A stretch of DNA of 64,000 nucleotides from Bacillus sp. M6-12. Lineage in GTDB: Bacteria; Bacillota; Bacilli; Bacillales; DSM-1321. Below are positions 42,018-51,190 of the stretch, in pieces. The position numbers were made by a program, and so were the translations under genes. Positions within the stretch are counted from its first letter, which is position 1, and the number at the start of each line of letters is the position of its first letter. Below the pieces are notes generated by a model. It was given only the letters and a program-made list of their open reading frames with translations. It did no database searches and was not told the origin of the DNA. The stretch is taken from the NCBI RefSeq assembly GCF_002860285.1, contig NZ_PGVF01000006.1, positions 62,001 through 126,000 on the forward strand, written 5' to 3'.

Positions 42018-43922
42018 TTGATTAATAATGTCACTAAGTCAATTGGCAAGCTAATGCTGGCCGGGTCACTTGGACTAACAGGAGCTGCAGTCAGCTTCTC
42101 AGTATTAGAACAGCATGTTAGTGCAGAAACAGCGGAGGTTATAAATTACACACAAAAAGCTAAGGAATTTGTTGCAGTTGCAGAAGCGGAAAAATGGGAG
42201 GATGCCTACAAGCTTCTTAGCAAAAATCTTCAATCCTCTTTAACTTCAAAGCTTTTACCGCAATTTTACTCAGGTTTAACTGCACCCTATGGAAAGGTTT
42301 CAGAAACAAAATTCAAAGAATTAAAGAATGATGGAGTACATACAATGGCATCATTTTCCGTGACAGCAGAAAAGGGCAGTCTTGAGCTTGTTGTGCGTTT
42401 AACTAGGGACGGTAAAGTGGATGACTTTTTCTATGACCTTCCTACTAATCCCGCAAGCTTCTTAAACCCGAAGTATAATCATCCCGAGAATTATTCGGAA
42501 AAGCAAGTTGTCATTGGTGAAGGAACATTTTCTTTGCCTGGAACACTGACGGTTCCAAAGGGGGAAGGACCCTTTCCTGTTGTTGTGCTCGTTCACGGTT
42601 CGGGAGCACATGATCGGGATGAAACGGCATATGTAAATAAGCCGTTCCGTGATATAGCAGTGGGGTTGGCGAACGATGGGATAGCGGTTCTCCGTTACGA
42701 TAAACGGACAAAGGTCCATCCTATTAAATCCAGCCTGGCACATAATTTTTCCATTCAAGAGGAAACAGTAATGGATGCAAATTTGGCTATGGAAAAATTA
42801 AAGTCACTTCCAGAAGTAGATTCCAGGAATATTTTTGTTTTGGGACATAGCCAGGGAGCATTTGCCCTGCCGCTGATTATTGAAAACGATAAGCAAAAGG
42901 TTATTAAAGGAGCGATCGGGGTTGCAGGACCTCCCGGCAAATTCCAGAACCTATTGCTCTGGCAAATGGAGCAGCAAGTAAAAAGAGCAAAACAAATGAA
43001 TCTTCCACAAGAGCAAATACAGGCTGCAAAGGAGAACCTGGCATTTTTCCAGGAACAAATCGGGTTAATAAACGATCCCCAATACTCAACAGATAAGTTC
43101 CCGGCGAACTTTAAGCTTCAAAACCCATACTGGTGGTATGATATCCGAGATTATGTCCCGGCAGAACTGGCAAAAAAGCAGAATGTGCCAATGCTTCTTT
43201 TACAGGGCGGTAAAGATATGCAGGTAGAACCATCGCAGCTTGATGTATGGAAAAAAGAGCTTGCTAACCGGTCTGATGTGGATTATAAACAATATCCTGA
43301 CATGTTCCATATGCTGATCAATTATCCTGGGGCAGTAAATGGCATGACCGAATATATGACGCCAGGCAACGTACCAGAGGTATTTATGTCGGATATCGCA
43401 AAATGGGTTAAAACGGGAACTGTAGGGAACGGAAAGTCAGATCTATCTGTTTATACTGATTACAATCCAAATATGTATTGGTCAGATGCATTTGCCTGGG
43501 CGATAGACAAGAAGATTATTTTTGGCTATTCAGGCGAAAAAAAGCTAAAACCATCCAAGGCATTAACTGAAAGCGAGTACTTAAGAATATACCTTCGTTA
43601 TTACCTGGGATCTGAGTGGAAGGATGAATCTTTAAAGTCCGTTTATACCCAAGCAAAAATGCTGGGTCTTCCGGTCAAGCAGAAACAAAATGCCATCTTG
43701 TCCAGAGGGGAAGCGGCAGTATTACTGGCAAAAGGCTTTACAAACAAAAATATGACTGAAAAACAGGCTGTCCAATGGCTGTATGATCATAATATTGCCA
43801 GCGGGCATAAGGACAAGGACGGAAATGTTTTGAGAACGTATGAATCTTTTAAACCGAACGATTTGATTATAAGAGCGCAGTTAGTCGTTATGCTTAATAA
43901 AATTGATTTAATGCAAAAATAG
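42018..43922 (+). CDS. SLH-like surface alpha/beta hydrolase with DUF3887-type domain
   Basis: A 634-residue secreted protein from TTG 42018 behind AAGGGGGA. It has a signal peptide (GKLMLAGSLGLTGAAVSFSV), then a helical-beta domain typical of DUF3887 (KAKEFVAVAEAEKWEDAYKL). The alpha/beta hydrolase has oxyanion HGSGAHDRDE, nucleophile Ser278 in VLGHSQGAF, an acid candidate in LLQGGKDMQVEP and a His in MFHMLINYP. The C-terminus has degenerate SLH motifs (MYWSDAFAWAIDKKIIFGYS, AILSRGEAAVLLAKGFT). The substrate is unknown; a wall-polymer or O-acyl ester is a guess. SLH anchoring of this fold is unusual. Confidence 0.87.
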   Translation: MINNVTKSIGKLMLAGSLGLTGAAVSFSVLEQHVSAETAEVINYTQKAKEFVAVAEAEKWEDAYKLLSKNLQSSLTSKLLPQFYSGLTAPYGKVSETKFKELKNDGVHTMASFSVTAEKGSLELVVRLTRDGKVDDFFYDLPTNPASFLNPKYNHPENYSEKQVVIGEGTFSLPGTLTVPKGEGPFPVVVLVHGSGAHDRDETAYVNKPFRDIAVGLANDGIAVLRYDKRTKVHPIKSSLAHNFSIQEETVMDANLAMEKLKSLPEVDSRNIFVLGHSQGAFALPLIIENDKQKVIKGAIGVAGPPGKFQNLLLWQMEQQVKRAKQMNLPQEQIQAAKENLAFFQEQIGLINDPQYSTDKFPANFKLQNPYWWYDIRDYVPAELAKKQNVPMLLLQGGKDMQVEPSQLDVWKKELANRSDVDYKQYPDMFHMLINYPGAVNGMTEYMTPGNVPEVFMSDIAKWVKTGTVGNGKSDLSVYTDYNPNMYWSDAFAWAIDKKIIFGYSGEKKLKPSKALTESEYLRIYLRYYLGSEWKDESLKSVYTQAKMLGLPVKQKQNAILSRGEAAVLLAKGFTNKNMTEKQAVQWLYDHNIASGHKDKDGNVLRTYESFKPNDLIIRAQLVVMLNKIDLMQK

Positions 43923-43930
43923 ACATTGGT

Positions 43931-43963
43931 AAGCTCTGTGAAGAATGAGTCACAGAGCTTTTT
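43931..43963 (+). terminator. Intrinsic terminator
   Basis: AAGCTCTGTGA (43931-43941) pairs with TCACAGAGCTT (43950-43960), followed by TTT. It lies nine bases after the hydrolase stop. Confidence 0.85.
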
Positions 43964-44188
43964 GCATTTCCTAAAAGTTTATCTTCCGTTCAATACTCAT
44001 AACTATGTTCTGTAAACTAGTAAATAAGTCTTATTTCTCCAAGAATCTACAAAAATTCCATTTATAGACGCCTTTTAAACTATTTATTTGCTAAAATAGA
44101 AATATACTGTCATTTTGTCAAATTGTTGTAGGTGTAATAGTTTCTAGTAAGTCTTGGTGAAAAAGATAAAGTTGAAAGGAAGTTATTC

Positions 44189-46213
44189 ATGAAAAAAATT
44201 AGTACTCTCCTTCTCAGTTTCCTGCTGATTATTTCTTTATTGCCTGTCCGTTCAGCGCATGCGGATGATATTACCGGAATTGCTCTTGAAATGGAAATGA
44301 GGGCAATGGTAGAGAAGGGAGTTATTTTCGGATATGGACCTGGAAAATACGGTCCGCATGATGATGTTTCAAGAGGACAGTTTGCTAACTTTATAGCCCG
44401 TGCCCTGCAGCTGCCGGAGGGACAGCCTAAATTTAAAGATGTGCCGGTAACTTCAAGTCTGGCTCCGGGAATTTACTCAGCAGTGGCCGCGGAAATTATC
44501 ACCGGTTATTCTGATGGGACTTTTAAGCCGGATGATCCGATCACCCGCGAACAAGTGGCCAATATGATTGATAAGTCACTAGATTATCTAAAGGTGCCCA
44601 AGCAAAAAGCAGCGTTAGCGTTTACTGATGAAAAGCTGATAACTTCTTCTATATCGCGCAGTTCCATCGGGAATATGGTAGCGCTTGGAATTATTGCAGG
44701 TATCCCTAATTTGGACAGCGAAGGAAATCCTGTTGGTACTTTCCGCTTTGATCCAAAGAAAACAGCAACCCGTGCCCATGCAGCTGCTTTCATTTACAGA
44801 ATGCTAAAGGCTGCAGAAGAAATACAGGAAGAAGAAGATCCGAGCCAGGGAACAGATCCCTTCAAAATCGGAACGGTGGATGCCCAAGGGAATTTAACTG
44901 TTGACGCAAAAACTTATAAGACATTTGATGCAGCAATTTCAGCACTAACTAACAGCAATACCCAAGTTGTAATGTACAATGATTCCATTATTAAAATGAA
45001 GTCAGGCGTTGCTGTTGCTAAGCCTGCCGTAGGAACTGCAGCCGCAGTTATATATGAATCTGATATGAAAACGATAATGATGCCTGTTGCGACAGGAGGC
45101 GCTGTTCCGACGACTGAGATGGAATACATCAGGTCCGATGATGAGAAAATTGAAGTCAAGGTTGCGGGCAGACAAGGCTTTGTGAAGCATACAAATGCCT
45201 ATCTTGTTCCTGCTGCGATGATGAAAGGCAGATCCTACTATTCTGTTAACAGTGCAGGCGAACTTGTCCACAATATATATGATATTAATAAAAACACTTA
45301 TAGTGCTTATACAACTGGAGTTGCCCCTTCATTCCTGAAGCAGGGCACGAAATACATTAGCTGGGATGGCAACACATTTAAAACAGAAAGCGGTACTGTT
45401 GTAGGGACTGCTTATCAGTATTTTAATATGCTTCCAGCCCGTGCCAAAACAAATTACACAGCAGCTGAATTAGACCAATATATCAATCAGGCGCTTGCGG
45501 AAAGAGAAGCTTTATATAGGTCCAATCCAACAGCCAATGTACGCTATAAGGATGCTGCAACTAAAAGTAAGCTGATTGGAATTGGTCAAACCTTAAAGGC
45601 AGCCGAGAGCAAGTATAAGGTTAATGCTCTTCTAATTTTAGCCATGGCACTGCACGAAAGCGATTTTGGTATGAGTGCTCATGCTTTGACCATTAACAAT
45701 ATTTTTGGAATAGCGGTGTATGACAGCAGTCCGGAAGAGGGCGCGCAATATGCAACTGTTGAAGATTCCATTAATAGCTTGATGAACAACTATTTGAACA
45801 AAAATTATGTCCCAATCCCTGCAAGCGGAATTGCTTACCAGAATGGCAGCTCGCCAGGGAACAAGAACAGAGGTATAAACGTCCGATATGCCGCTGACGC
45901 TTATTGGGGCCAAAAAGTTGCCGGCCATATGTACCGCGTGGATAAAGCGCTGGGCGGAAAAGACTTCTTGAACAATCCGGCTCCTTATAATGTCGGCATT
46001 ACAAATATCGAAGGCCTAAATGTCCGGATGGGCGCCGGCACTTCCTTTGAAAAGCAATTCACCTATCCTAAGCCAGGCTATCCTGTAATCATTGCTGGAA
46101 CAGAGAAGGCTTCGAACGGTACTAATTGGTACAAGATTATCTCAGACAGCAACAACAACGAATTTGCTTATGTAAGTGCTGAGTATGTAGATAACATTAC
46201 GATTGCTAAATAA
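44189..46213 (+). CDS. SLH-anchored endo-beta-N-acetylglucosaminidase
   Basis: A 674-residue secreted protein. A signal peptide (STLLLSFLLIISLLPVRSAHA) leads to three N-terminal SLH motifs (GYGPGKYGPHDDVSRGQFAN, YSDGTFKPDDPITREQVANM, FRFDPKKTATRAHAAAFIY). A linker domain follows, then a glucosaminidase domain (GH73-like) with the catalytic glutamate in LILAMALHESDFGMSAHAL and the later YAADAYWGQKVAGHMYRVD, and a C-terminal SH3 domain (GLNVRMGAGTSFEKQFTYPK). It cleaves GlcNAc-MurNAc glycan bonds, complementing the amidase and NlpC enzymes encoded next to it. Confidence 0.92.
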   Translation: MKKISTLLLSFLLIISLLPVRSAHADDITGIALEMEMRAMVEKGVIFGYGPGKYGPHDDVSRGQFANFIARALQLPEGQPKFKDVPVTSSLAPGIYSAVAAEIITGYSDGTFKPDDPITREQVANMIDKSLDYLKVPKQKAALAFTDEKLITSSISRSSIGNMVALGIIAGIPNLDSEGNPVGTFRFDPKKTATRAHAAAFIYRMLKAAEEIQEEEDPSQGTDPFKIGTVDAQGNLTVDAKTYKTFDAAISALTNSNTQVVMYNDSIIKMKSGVAVAKPAVGTAAAVIYESDMKTIMMPVATGGAVPTTEMEYIRSDDEKIEVKVAGRQGFVKHTNAYLVPAAMMKGRSYYSVNSAGELVHNIYDINKNTYSAYTTGVAPSFLKQGTKYISWDGNTFKTESGTVVGTAYQYFNMLPARAKTNYTAAELDQYINQALAEREALYRSNPTANVRYKDAATKSKLIGIGQTLKAAESKYKVNALLILAMALHESDFGMSAHALTINNIFGIAVYDSSPEEGAQYATVEDSINSLMNNYLNKNYVPIPASGIAYQNGSSPGNKNRGINVRYAADAYWGQKVAGHMYRVDKALGGKDFLNNPAPYNVGITNIEGLNVRMGAGTSFEKQFTYPKPGYPVIIAGTEKASNGTNWYKIISDSNNNEFAYVSAEYVDNITIAK

Positions 46214-46220
46214 AACAGCA

Positions 46221-46247
46221 GCCTCCCATTTTAATGGGAGGCTTTTA
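46221..46247 (+). terminator. Intrinsic terminator
   Basis: GCCTCCCATT (46221-46230) pairs with AATGGGAGGC (46233-46242), followed by TTTTAAATTG. It ends the glucosaminidase transcript. Confidence 0.88.
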
Positions 46248-46250
46248 AAT

Positions 46251-46294
46251 TGTTTGTAATAACCTAATAAAATGTTTGTAATAACCTAATAAAA
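46251..46294. repeat. Two tandem copies of a 22-base unit
   Basis: TGTTTGTAATAACCTAATAA plus AA occurs at 46251-46272 and again at 46273-46294 without change. A perfect tandem copy points to a recent slippage or duplication event in the convergent intergenic space. Confidence 0.85.
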
Positions 46295-46304
46295 GCTTTT
46301 GAAT

Positions 46305-47727
46305 CTAGTGATTCCAGTAAAAAGTACTCCCGCTATCTGTTTCTTCCTTGGCTAATGTTTCGATAGCTCTATGGTCATTACTGTTTGGTCTCAAAGATTT
46401 AAATGACAATAACTCAGTCAATGTGTGATCGTCCGCTTTCTTTAAGTTCACTGTAGAAGAAGGCTGAGTGTCAGGCTGACCTGCAGGTTTGTTTACAATA
46501 GTAACTATGGCACCAAGTGGAACCGCAGCAAAGAATTCCTCAATATCCTCATTTAACAGTCGAATACAGCCCTTTGATTCATTCTTTCCAATACTTTCTT
46601 TATCGTAGGTTCCGTGAATGGCATAAGTACTGTTGGATAACTCCAGGCCGCGCGTGCCATAGATTCTTTTGGAGAGATGATGATTAGGATTTACAACCCG
46701 TTTTTTAATTGTAAATAAACCTTCAGGCGTAGAATTTTTTTCGCCTAATCCCACATTATACGTTTTCAGTTTTGTATCCCCCATATTTAAGGGTATGATG
46801 GGCTTTTATAATTTCGATATTTATCGGCTCAAACGGACAGGACTTTTGGCAGCTGTTACTGTTTGGCACTAATATTTCTTCTATTAAGCTATTTAATTGA
46901 TTAGGGCTAAGTTCTTTTAGAGGTTTGTCTATCGAGTAGGGATTATAAACCCAGCCCCCAGTGCTATCTTTTGTTGAAACTTCTTTATTAGTAAAATGCC
47001 TTTGTTCTAACGGGATAAATGATAAGTAGTTGTTAGGGTACGAAGCTGCCAAATCAGATAATGAGCCTGGGAGTTTTCCTTTATCTTCAACGTATTCGAG
47101 AATAGCTGTTCTTAAAATATTTAGGGGCAGTCGATTTTCTGAATCTGTTGTGACGGTAAGCTGTTTGGGAGAGGATATTTTCTCCTCACGGGAGGTGTAT
47201 TGAGGTGGTATAGGATTTGGGATGACGGATTTGTGGTTAGAAGAGCTTCTATTCGGATCTTTTCTTGGATCTTCTGTTAACTGATTTGAGTAGAATAAAC
47301 CATCATTCATTGCGTATTTACCGCTTACCAATAGCCCTGGTATGAAGATTAACAGCAGCAGCAGTAATAGTAAAGGAGCTAACATTATCCAATACGGTTT
47401 ACCGTTGGGTTTCGTTCTTTTATTAGAAAGCTGCTCTTTAATTTCAATTAAACGTCTGTATTCCATTTCATTTACATGCTCCGGTGCAAGCGGACGAAGT
47501 TTGTCATAAAAATAAATAGCCTTAATGAGGTGTTCCGTTATTTGATTATTATCACTTTCGGGCAGGAATGCCTTTTTGTTATATTTTTTTGCAAGGCTAT
47601 AAAGAAAAGTCATATCTTCGGGAAAACGAATATGCATTTTTTCTAAATAGTACGGGTCAGCTCGGGTAATTCTTTCGTCCGCTGAATACACAACGCCGTC
47701 TGGAAGCAGTAATATCCTAATTCTCAT
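46305..47727 (-). pseudogene. Membrane-bound L,D-transpeptidase (YkuD), interrupted by one base
   Basis: Two overlapping frames make one protein of about 473 residues. The first (47727 down to 46756) has an N-terminal soluble part, a membrane helix (PYWIMLAPLLLLLLLLIFI) and a domain with LNILRTAILEYVEDKGKLPG and GGWVYNPY. It ends just inside the YkuD domain (PINIEIIKAHHTLKYGG). The second (46784-46305) continues GDTKLKTYNVGLGEK and has the YkuD catalytic site IHGTYDK and ESKGCIRL with the nucleophile Cys. Removing one G from the GGGGG run near 46779-46783 fuses them. It would form 3-3 cross-links or attach proteins to peptidoglycan. Confidence 0.88.
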
Positions 47728-47949
47728 TAGCCTCCTCCCCCCAGATAAGTTTATGAGGTTTCTACATTTGTTATGTTATTAAAAGGTTAGAAGATCTGTA
47801 CCTTTTTCTCTACAGTGGCGGAACATTTATCACTCAGGTTCTATACTGCGAATAACGGGAGCTATTCAAAAAAAAGGGGCATTAAAGAGTTTTTCACTGA
47901 TGATGAAGGGGATGGGGGTTGCTATTAAATGGCACTGTTCAAATCCAAA

Positions 47950-47983
47950 TAAAAAGAAGCCTGGAAAATTTCCAAGCTTCTTT
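47950..47983 (-). terminator. Intrinsic terminator of the murJ-like gene
   Basis: On the minus strand, AAGAAGCTTGGAAA pairs with TTTCCAGGCTTCTT and is followed by TTTATTTG. It lies just after the stop at 47991. Confidence 0.88.
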
Positions 47984-47990
47984 AGAATTA

Positions 47991-49514
47991 TCACGCCACC
48001 GCTTTTTTCTTTTTAAGGATGTTTAGTAAGCGTCTAAACCCTTGCCGGTAAAATATATAAAGTGCACCTGTGTAGAGGATAACTCCTAACGGGACCAGTA
48101 TTGCCAGCTGGAACAGCGAATAGAATCCGCCAATAGGCGTATATTCCTTTAACAGCCAGATAGGGACTGTCATGATTAAGGTTGGCGGTATGACTCGAAT
48201 GAATAAGGTAAACAGCCGGGCAACTTCCTCTTTTGGGAATTCCTTATAAACGACTACAGATGAAACCACCAGATAATATACAGATACTATTGAGCTGGTC
48301 AATGCCAATCCGGTATAGCCGAACCGGTCCACTAATAGGAAGTTTAAAAGAGCATTTACTGCGATGGTAGTAACACTAATTCGAAAAATAATCGCCGTCT
48401 TGCCGCGGGCATACATGGATTTTGACGTAATAAACTGCAGCCCCTGGGTCACTATCATAGGCAGATAGAAGACGAGGGCAAGATAGGTATTATACGAATC
48501 CTCCGCTGTATACTCGCCGCCCTCATATACGAAGGCAATTGCTGCGTCTCCGACCACCAATAACCCGGCAGCGATCGGCAGCAATGTCACAAGGGAAATT
48601 TCCATTCCCATAAAAACAGTCTGCTGAAACTTTTTCATATCATCAACCTGCTCAGATAGCAGGGTAAAGATGATCGCTGCAATCGTGGTCGCATAAATTG
48701 CATTCGGAATGCTAACGAGCAGGGAAGCGTTGTTCAAGTAAGTTACCGCACCCTCAACAGTCCCAGATGCAAAGATTTTGTTCACGAACATATTGATCTG
48801 ACCAACTACGGAGTTTAACAGGGAAGGGATAATTAACACGATAAAGACTTTTCGGAAATCCTTTTCAATCCTCAGATTAAGTCCCCAGCGGAAACCGCTT
48901 TTTTGCAGGTAGTAAAATTGAATAATAATTCCTAATACCGTACCAAAGACGAATCCGTAAGCTAAGCTGTAAATTCCCCATTGATCAGAAAAGATAAGCG
49001 CAAACACCGCACCCATCAACGTGGCAAGTATTTTAGAAATCTGAGCAGGAACAAAGATCCGCCTGCCCTGCAAATATGACTCCAGAATCCCGTTCAGCGC
49101 AATCGCACTCATAAAAATGAAGAAAACTCTTGTGATTTTTACGGCAACTTCCTCGGTGAGTGGAGTCATGTTGCCGAAAATAAAGGGAACAAAGTATGGA
49201 ACGAAAATGGCTCCTACTAAAGAAATGATCAGGAACAATAAAACGGTACTGTTCATGACTCCATTTGCGTTCTTCTCCGTTCCTTCAGCGTCTTCTTTTC
49301 TGTTTTTTACATATAGCGGCAGGAAGACGTTATTGAAGCCTCCGGAAATCATTGCTACCACAAGGGTAATAAAAGAAAAGGCAAGCAAATAGCCATCTGT
49401 ATGTTCGGTAGCTCCAAACTGACGGGCGACAATACTTTCCCGTAAAAAACCGGATAATTTTAAAACTAAGGCCAAAAGCGTTATCCAGATGGCCGTTTTT
49501 TTGAGTGTTGACAT
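47991..49514 (-). CDS. murJ: MurJ/MviN-type lipid-linked precursor flippase
   Basis: A protein of about 507 residues with some 14 hydrophobic segments. The opening KLSGFLRESIVARQFGATEH and later GGFNNVFLPLYVKNR, ILESYLQGRRIFVPAQISKI and ASGTVEGAVTYLNNASLLVS are typical of MurJ/MviN. ATG 49514 follows AGAGGTG; an upstream in-frame ATG does not. It could flip lipid II, but its position beside csaB, tagA-like and ligase-like genes suggests the lipid-linked secondary cell wall polymer as a possible cargo. Family assignment is firm, cargo is inferred. Confidence 0.88.
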   Translation of the reverse strand: MSTLKKTAIWITLLALVLKLSGFLRESIVARQFGATEHTDGYLLAFSFITLVVAMISGGFNNVFLPLYVKNRKEDAEGTEKNANGVMNSTVLLFLIISLVGAIFVPYFVPFIFGNMTPLTEEVAVKITRVFFIFMSAIALNGILESYLQGRRIFVPAQISKILATLMGAVFALIFSDQWGIYSLAYGFVFGTVLGIIIQFYYLQKSGFRWGLNLRIEKDFRKVFIVLIIPSLLNSVVGQINMFVNKIFASGTVEGAVTYLNNASLLVSIPNAIYATTIAAIIFTLLSEQVDDMKKFQQTVFMGMEISLVTLLPIAAGLLVVGDAAIAFVYEGGEYTAEDSYNTYLALVFYLPMIVTQGLQFITSKSMYARGKTAIIFRISVTTIAVNALLNFLLVDRFGYTGLALTSSIVSVYYLVVSSVVVYKEFPKEEVARLFTLFIRVIPPTLIMTVPIWLLKEYTPIGGFYSLFQLAILVPLGVILYTGALYIFYRQGFRRLLNILKKKKAVA

Positions 49515-49671
49515 TCTGACACCTCTCTTAATGAGGGAAATAGGCATTTCCTTGAGGAGAAGCCCTAATCATTTAACCGAAAATGCGTTAATTTTTCATG
49601 AGTTCTTCTTTAAACCCCGAAGTTTCGGCACAAGCGTTTCCTGCCAAAGCTGATACTTTTAATCCAATTTG

Positions 49672-49966
49672 TTTTTACTGTTTGAAAATCAATTTACTGT
49701 CCAATTCAAGGGAATTACTGTCCAAAACGAGCAATTTACTGTCCGAAATAGCCAAGTTTACTGTCCAAAACCGGGATTTTACTTGCCAAAACTTTGGTCT
49801 ATAGTCAAGCAGGACAAACTATTGCCAATCTGTCAGCTTACCTGGCAAGCCGGCATCTTACTAGCGGAAAGGGCCAAAATCCAAATTTACTCTCCAAACC
49901 CGAAGCTTTACTCGCCGAAATATTAATTTTACTCGCCAAAGCGAACAATTTGCCTTTACTTAAAAC
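49672..49966. repeat. Degenerate tandem array of TTTACTGTCCAAAA-like units
   Basis: About a dozen units of roughly 20-24 bases share TTTACTGTCC(A/G)AAA followed by 7-9 variable bases. Clear units begin near 49674, 49693, 49714, 49734, 49757, 49778, 49884, 49908 and 49928. The later ones read TTTACTCGCC(A/G)AA. Frames translate through parts of it as FTVQN/FTVRN repeats but have no ribosome binding site. It lies between two minus-strand genes, without a coding role that I can support. Confidence 0.75.
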
Positions 49967-49972
49967 CATTAT

Positions 49973-49998
49973 AAAAAGCAAGGCGCGTTCCACGCCTT
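49973..49998 (-). terminator. Intrinsic terminator of the csaB-glycosyltransferase unit
   Basis: On the minus strand, AAGGCG and CGCCTT pair around TGGAACG and are followed by GCTTTTT. It lies just past the stop at 50003. Confidence 0.75.
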
Positions 49999-50002
49999 AC
50001 TT

Positions 50003-51172
50003 TTATCTCAAAGCGCTTTTATAGATTTCCAGATATTTTTCCGCGGCGGCGATGTGGGAGTATTCTCTTTCAATTTTCTCACGGGCTTTTGCTGCCATCG
50101 CCTGTCCCTCGTCAGGATTGCTAAGCAGCTTGATAATCGCATCCCCTAATTGCTCTACATTCTTTTCTTCTACTAAAATGCCGTCTTCGCCGTTATTGAT
50201 AATTTCCTTTAAGCCGCCGACTGCACAGGCGACTAATGGCGATCCTGAGCCCATCGCTTCCAGTGCGGAAATTGAGGTAGCTTCCTCTACGCCAGCGGAA
50301 TGGACGCTTGGCACGAGCACAACGTCAGCAAGAGCGTAATATTCCTTTACCATGTCATGAGGCACGGCGCCAAGCAGGGTAACATGGCCATCAAGCTGTT
50401 TTTCCGCAACGATTTCTTTAATTTGAGCGAGCGCTTCGCCGCTGCCTGCATATATTAATTGAGCGTTTGGAAACTTCTCGAGCACCATTGGAAGAGAAAG
50501 GGCCGGGTAGATAACGCCGTTTTTCTTTGTTAGCCTTCTCGGAACAAAAATAACCGGAGTATCCTCTGATATACCGTGCTTCCTGCGATACTCATTCTTT
50601 TTTCCAGGATTTGGCTTAAACCCGACTGTATCAATGAAATTCCGAATCGCTGTTCCTTCAACACCGGAAAGGTCCTTAACATAATCACGCAAGCGCTGGT
50701 CAACGGTAATGATTTTCCGGGTGCCCTTATAAGCCTGGATTTCAACATCCTGCATGTACTTGGCTTCCGCACTGCCTTCGTCAAGGGAGCCCTTGCTGAT
50801 TGATTCAAAAGTCATATAACCATGTACAGTTGATACCGTCGGAATCCCGCTTTCCAAAGCAGCTAATGTAGTGAATGGATCCTGTGCATTAATGACATCA
50901 TATTGCTTTGTCTTATTTTTCTCGATTAAAGCCTGCAGAAATCTTTTTCTCATCTGATGGCTCCAGATAATGCCTTTGCCTTTTTTCAGCTTGTTCAAAA
51001 GAAAGCTTGGGCCCTGGGCCAATATTTTTCGTGAAACAGGGGAAACATCCGAGAAAGATAGAACATCCACTTCATTTCCTAATGACTCCAGGCCGGCCTT
51101 CAATGTGGCAACATGTGTGGATAGGCCACCTGCATGCGGATAATCATAGGCTGTAGCAATTAATATTTTCAT
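50003..51172 (-). CDS. GT4 glycosyltransferase (secondary cell wall polymer)
   Basis: A 389-residue GT-B transferase. The N-domain is MKILIATAYDYPHAGGLSTH and STVHGYMTFESISKG. The C-domain has VIFVPRRLTKKNGVIYPALS, LIYAGSGEALAQIKEI and AGVEEATSISALEAMGSGSP, the E-x7-E donor motif. The ATG follows AAGGAG. It lies 18 bases after csaB and shares its transcript, so it probably works on the polymer that CsaB pyruvylates. Sugar specificity is not readable. Confidence 0.88.
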   Translation of the reverse strand: MKILIATAYDYPHAGGLSTHVATLKAGLESLGNEVDVLSFSDVSPVSRKILAQGPSFLLNKLKKGKGIIWSHQMRKRFLQALIEKNKTKQYDVINAQDPFTTLAALESGIPTVSTVHGYMTFESISKGSLDEGSAEAKYMQDVEIQAYKGTRKIITVDQRLRDYVKDLSGVEGTAIRNFIDTVGFKPNPGKKNEYRRKHGISEDTPVIFVPRRLTKKNGVIYPALSLPMVLEKFPNAQLIYAGSGEALAQIKEIVAEKQLDGHVTLLGAVPHDMVKEYYALADVVLVPSVHSAGVEEATSISALEAMGSGSPLVACAVGGLKEIINNGEDGILVEEKNVEQLGDAIIKLLSNPDEGQAMAAKAREKIEREYSHIAAAEKYLEIYKSALR

Positions 51173-51190
51173 TTGTTTGCTCCTTTTCGT

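Noticed and set aside
49598-50024. Three overlapping plus-strand frames over the tandem array
   Set aside because: They translate the repeat in all three frames, lack ribosome binding sites, and overlap a terminator; they reflect the repeat, not genes.
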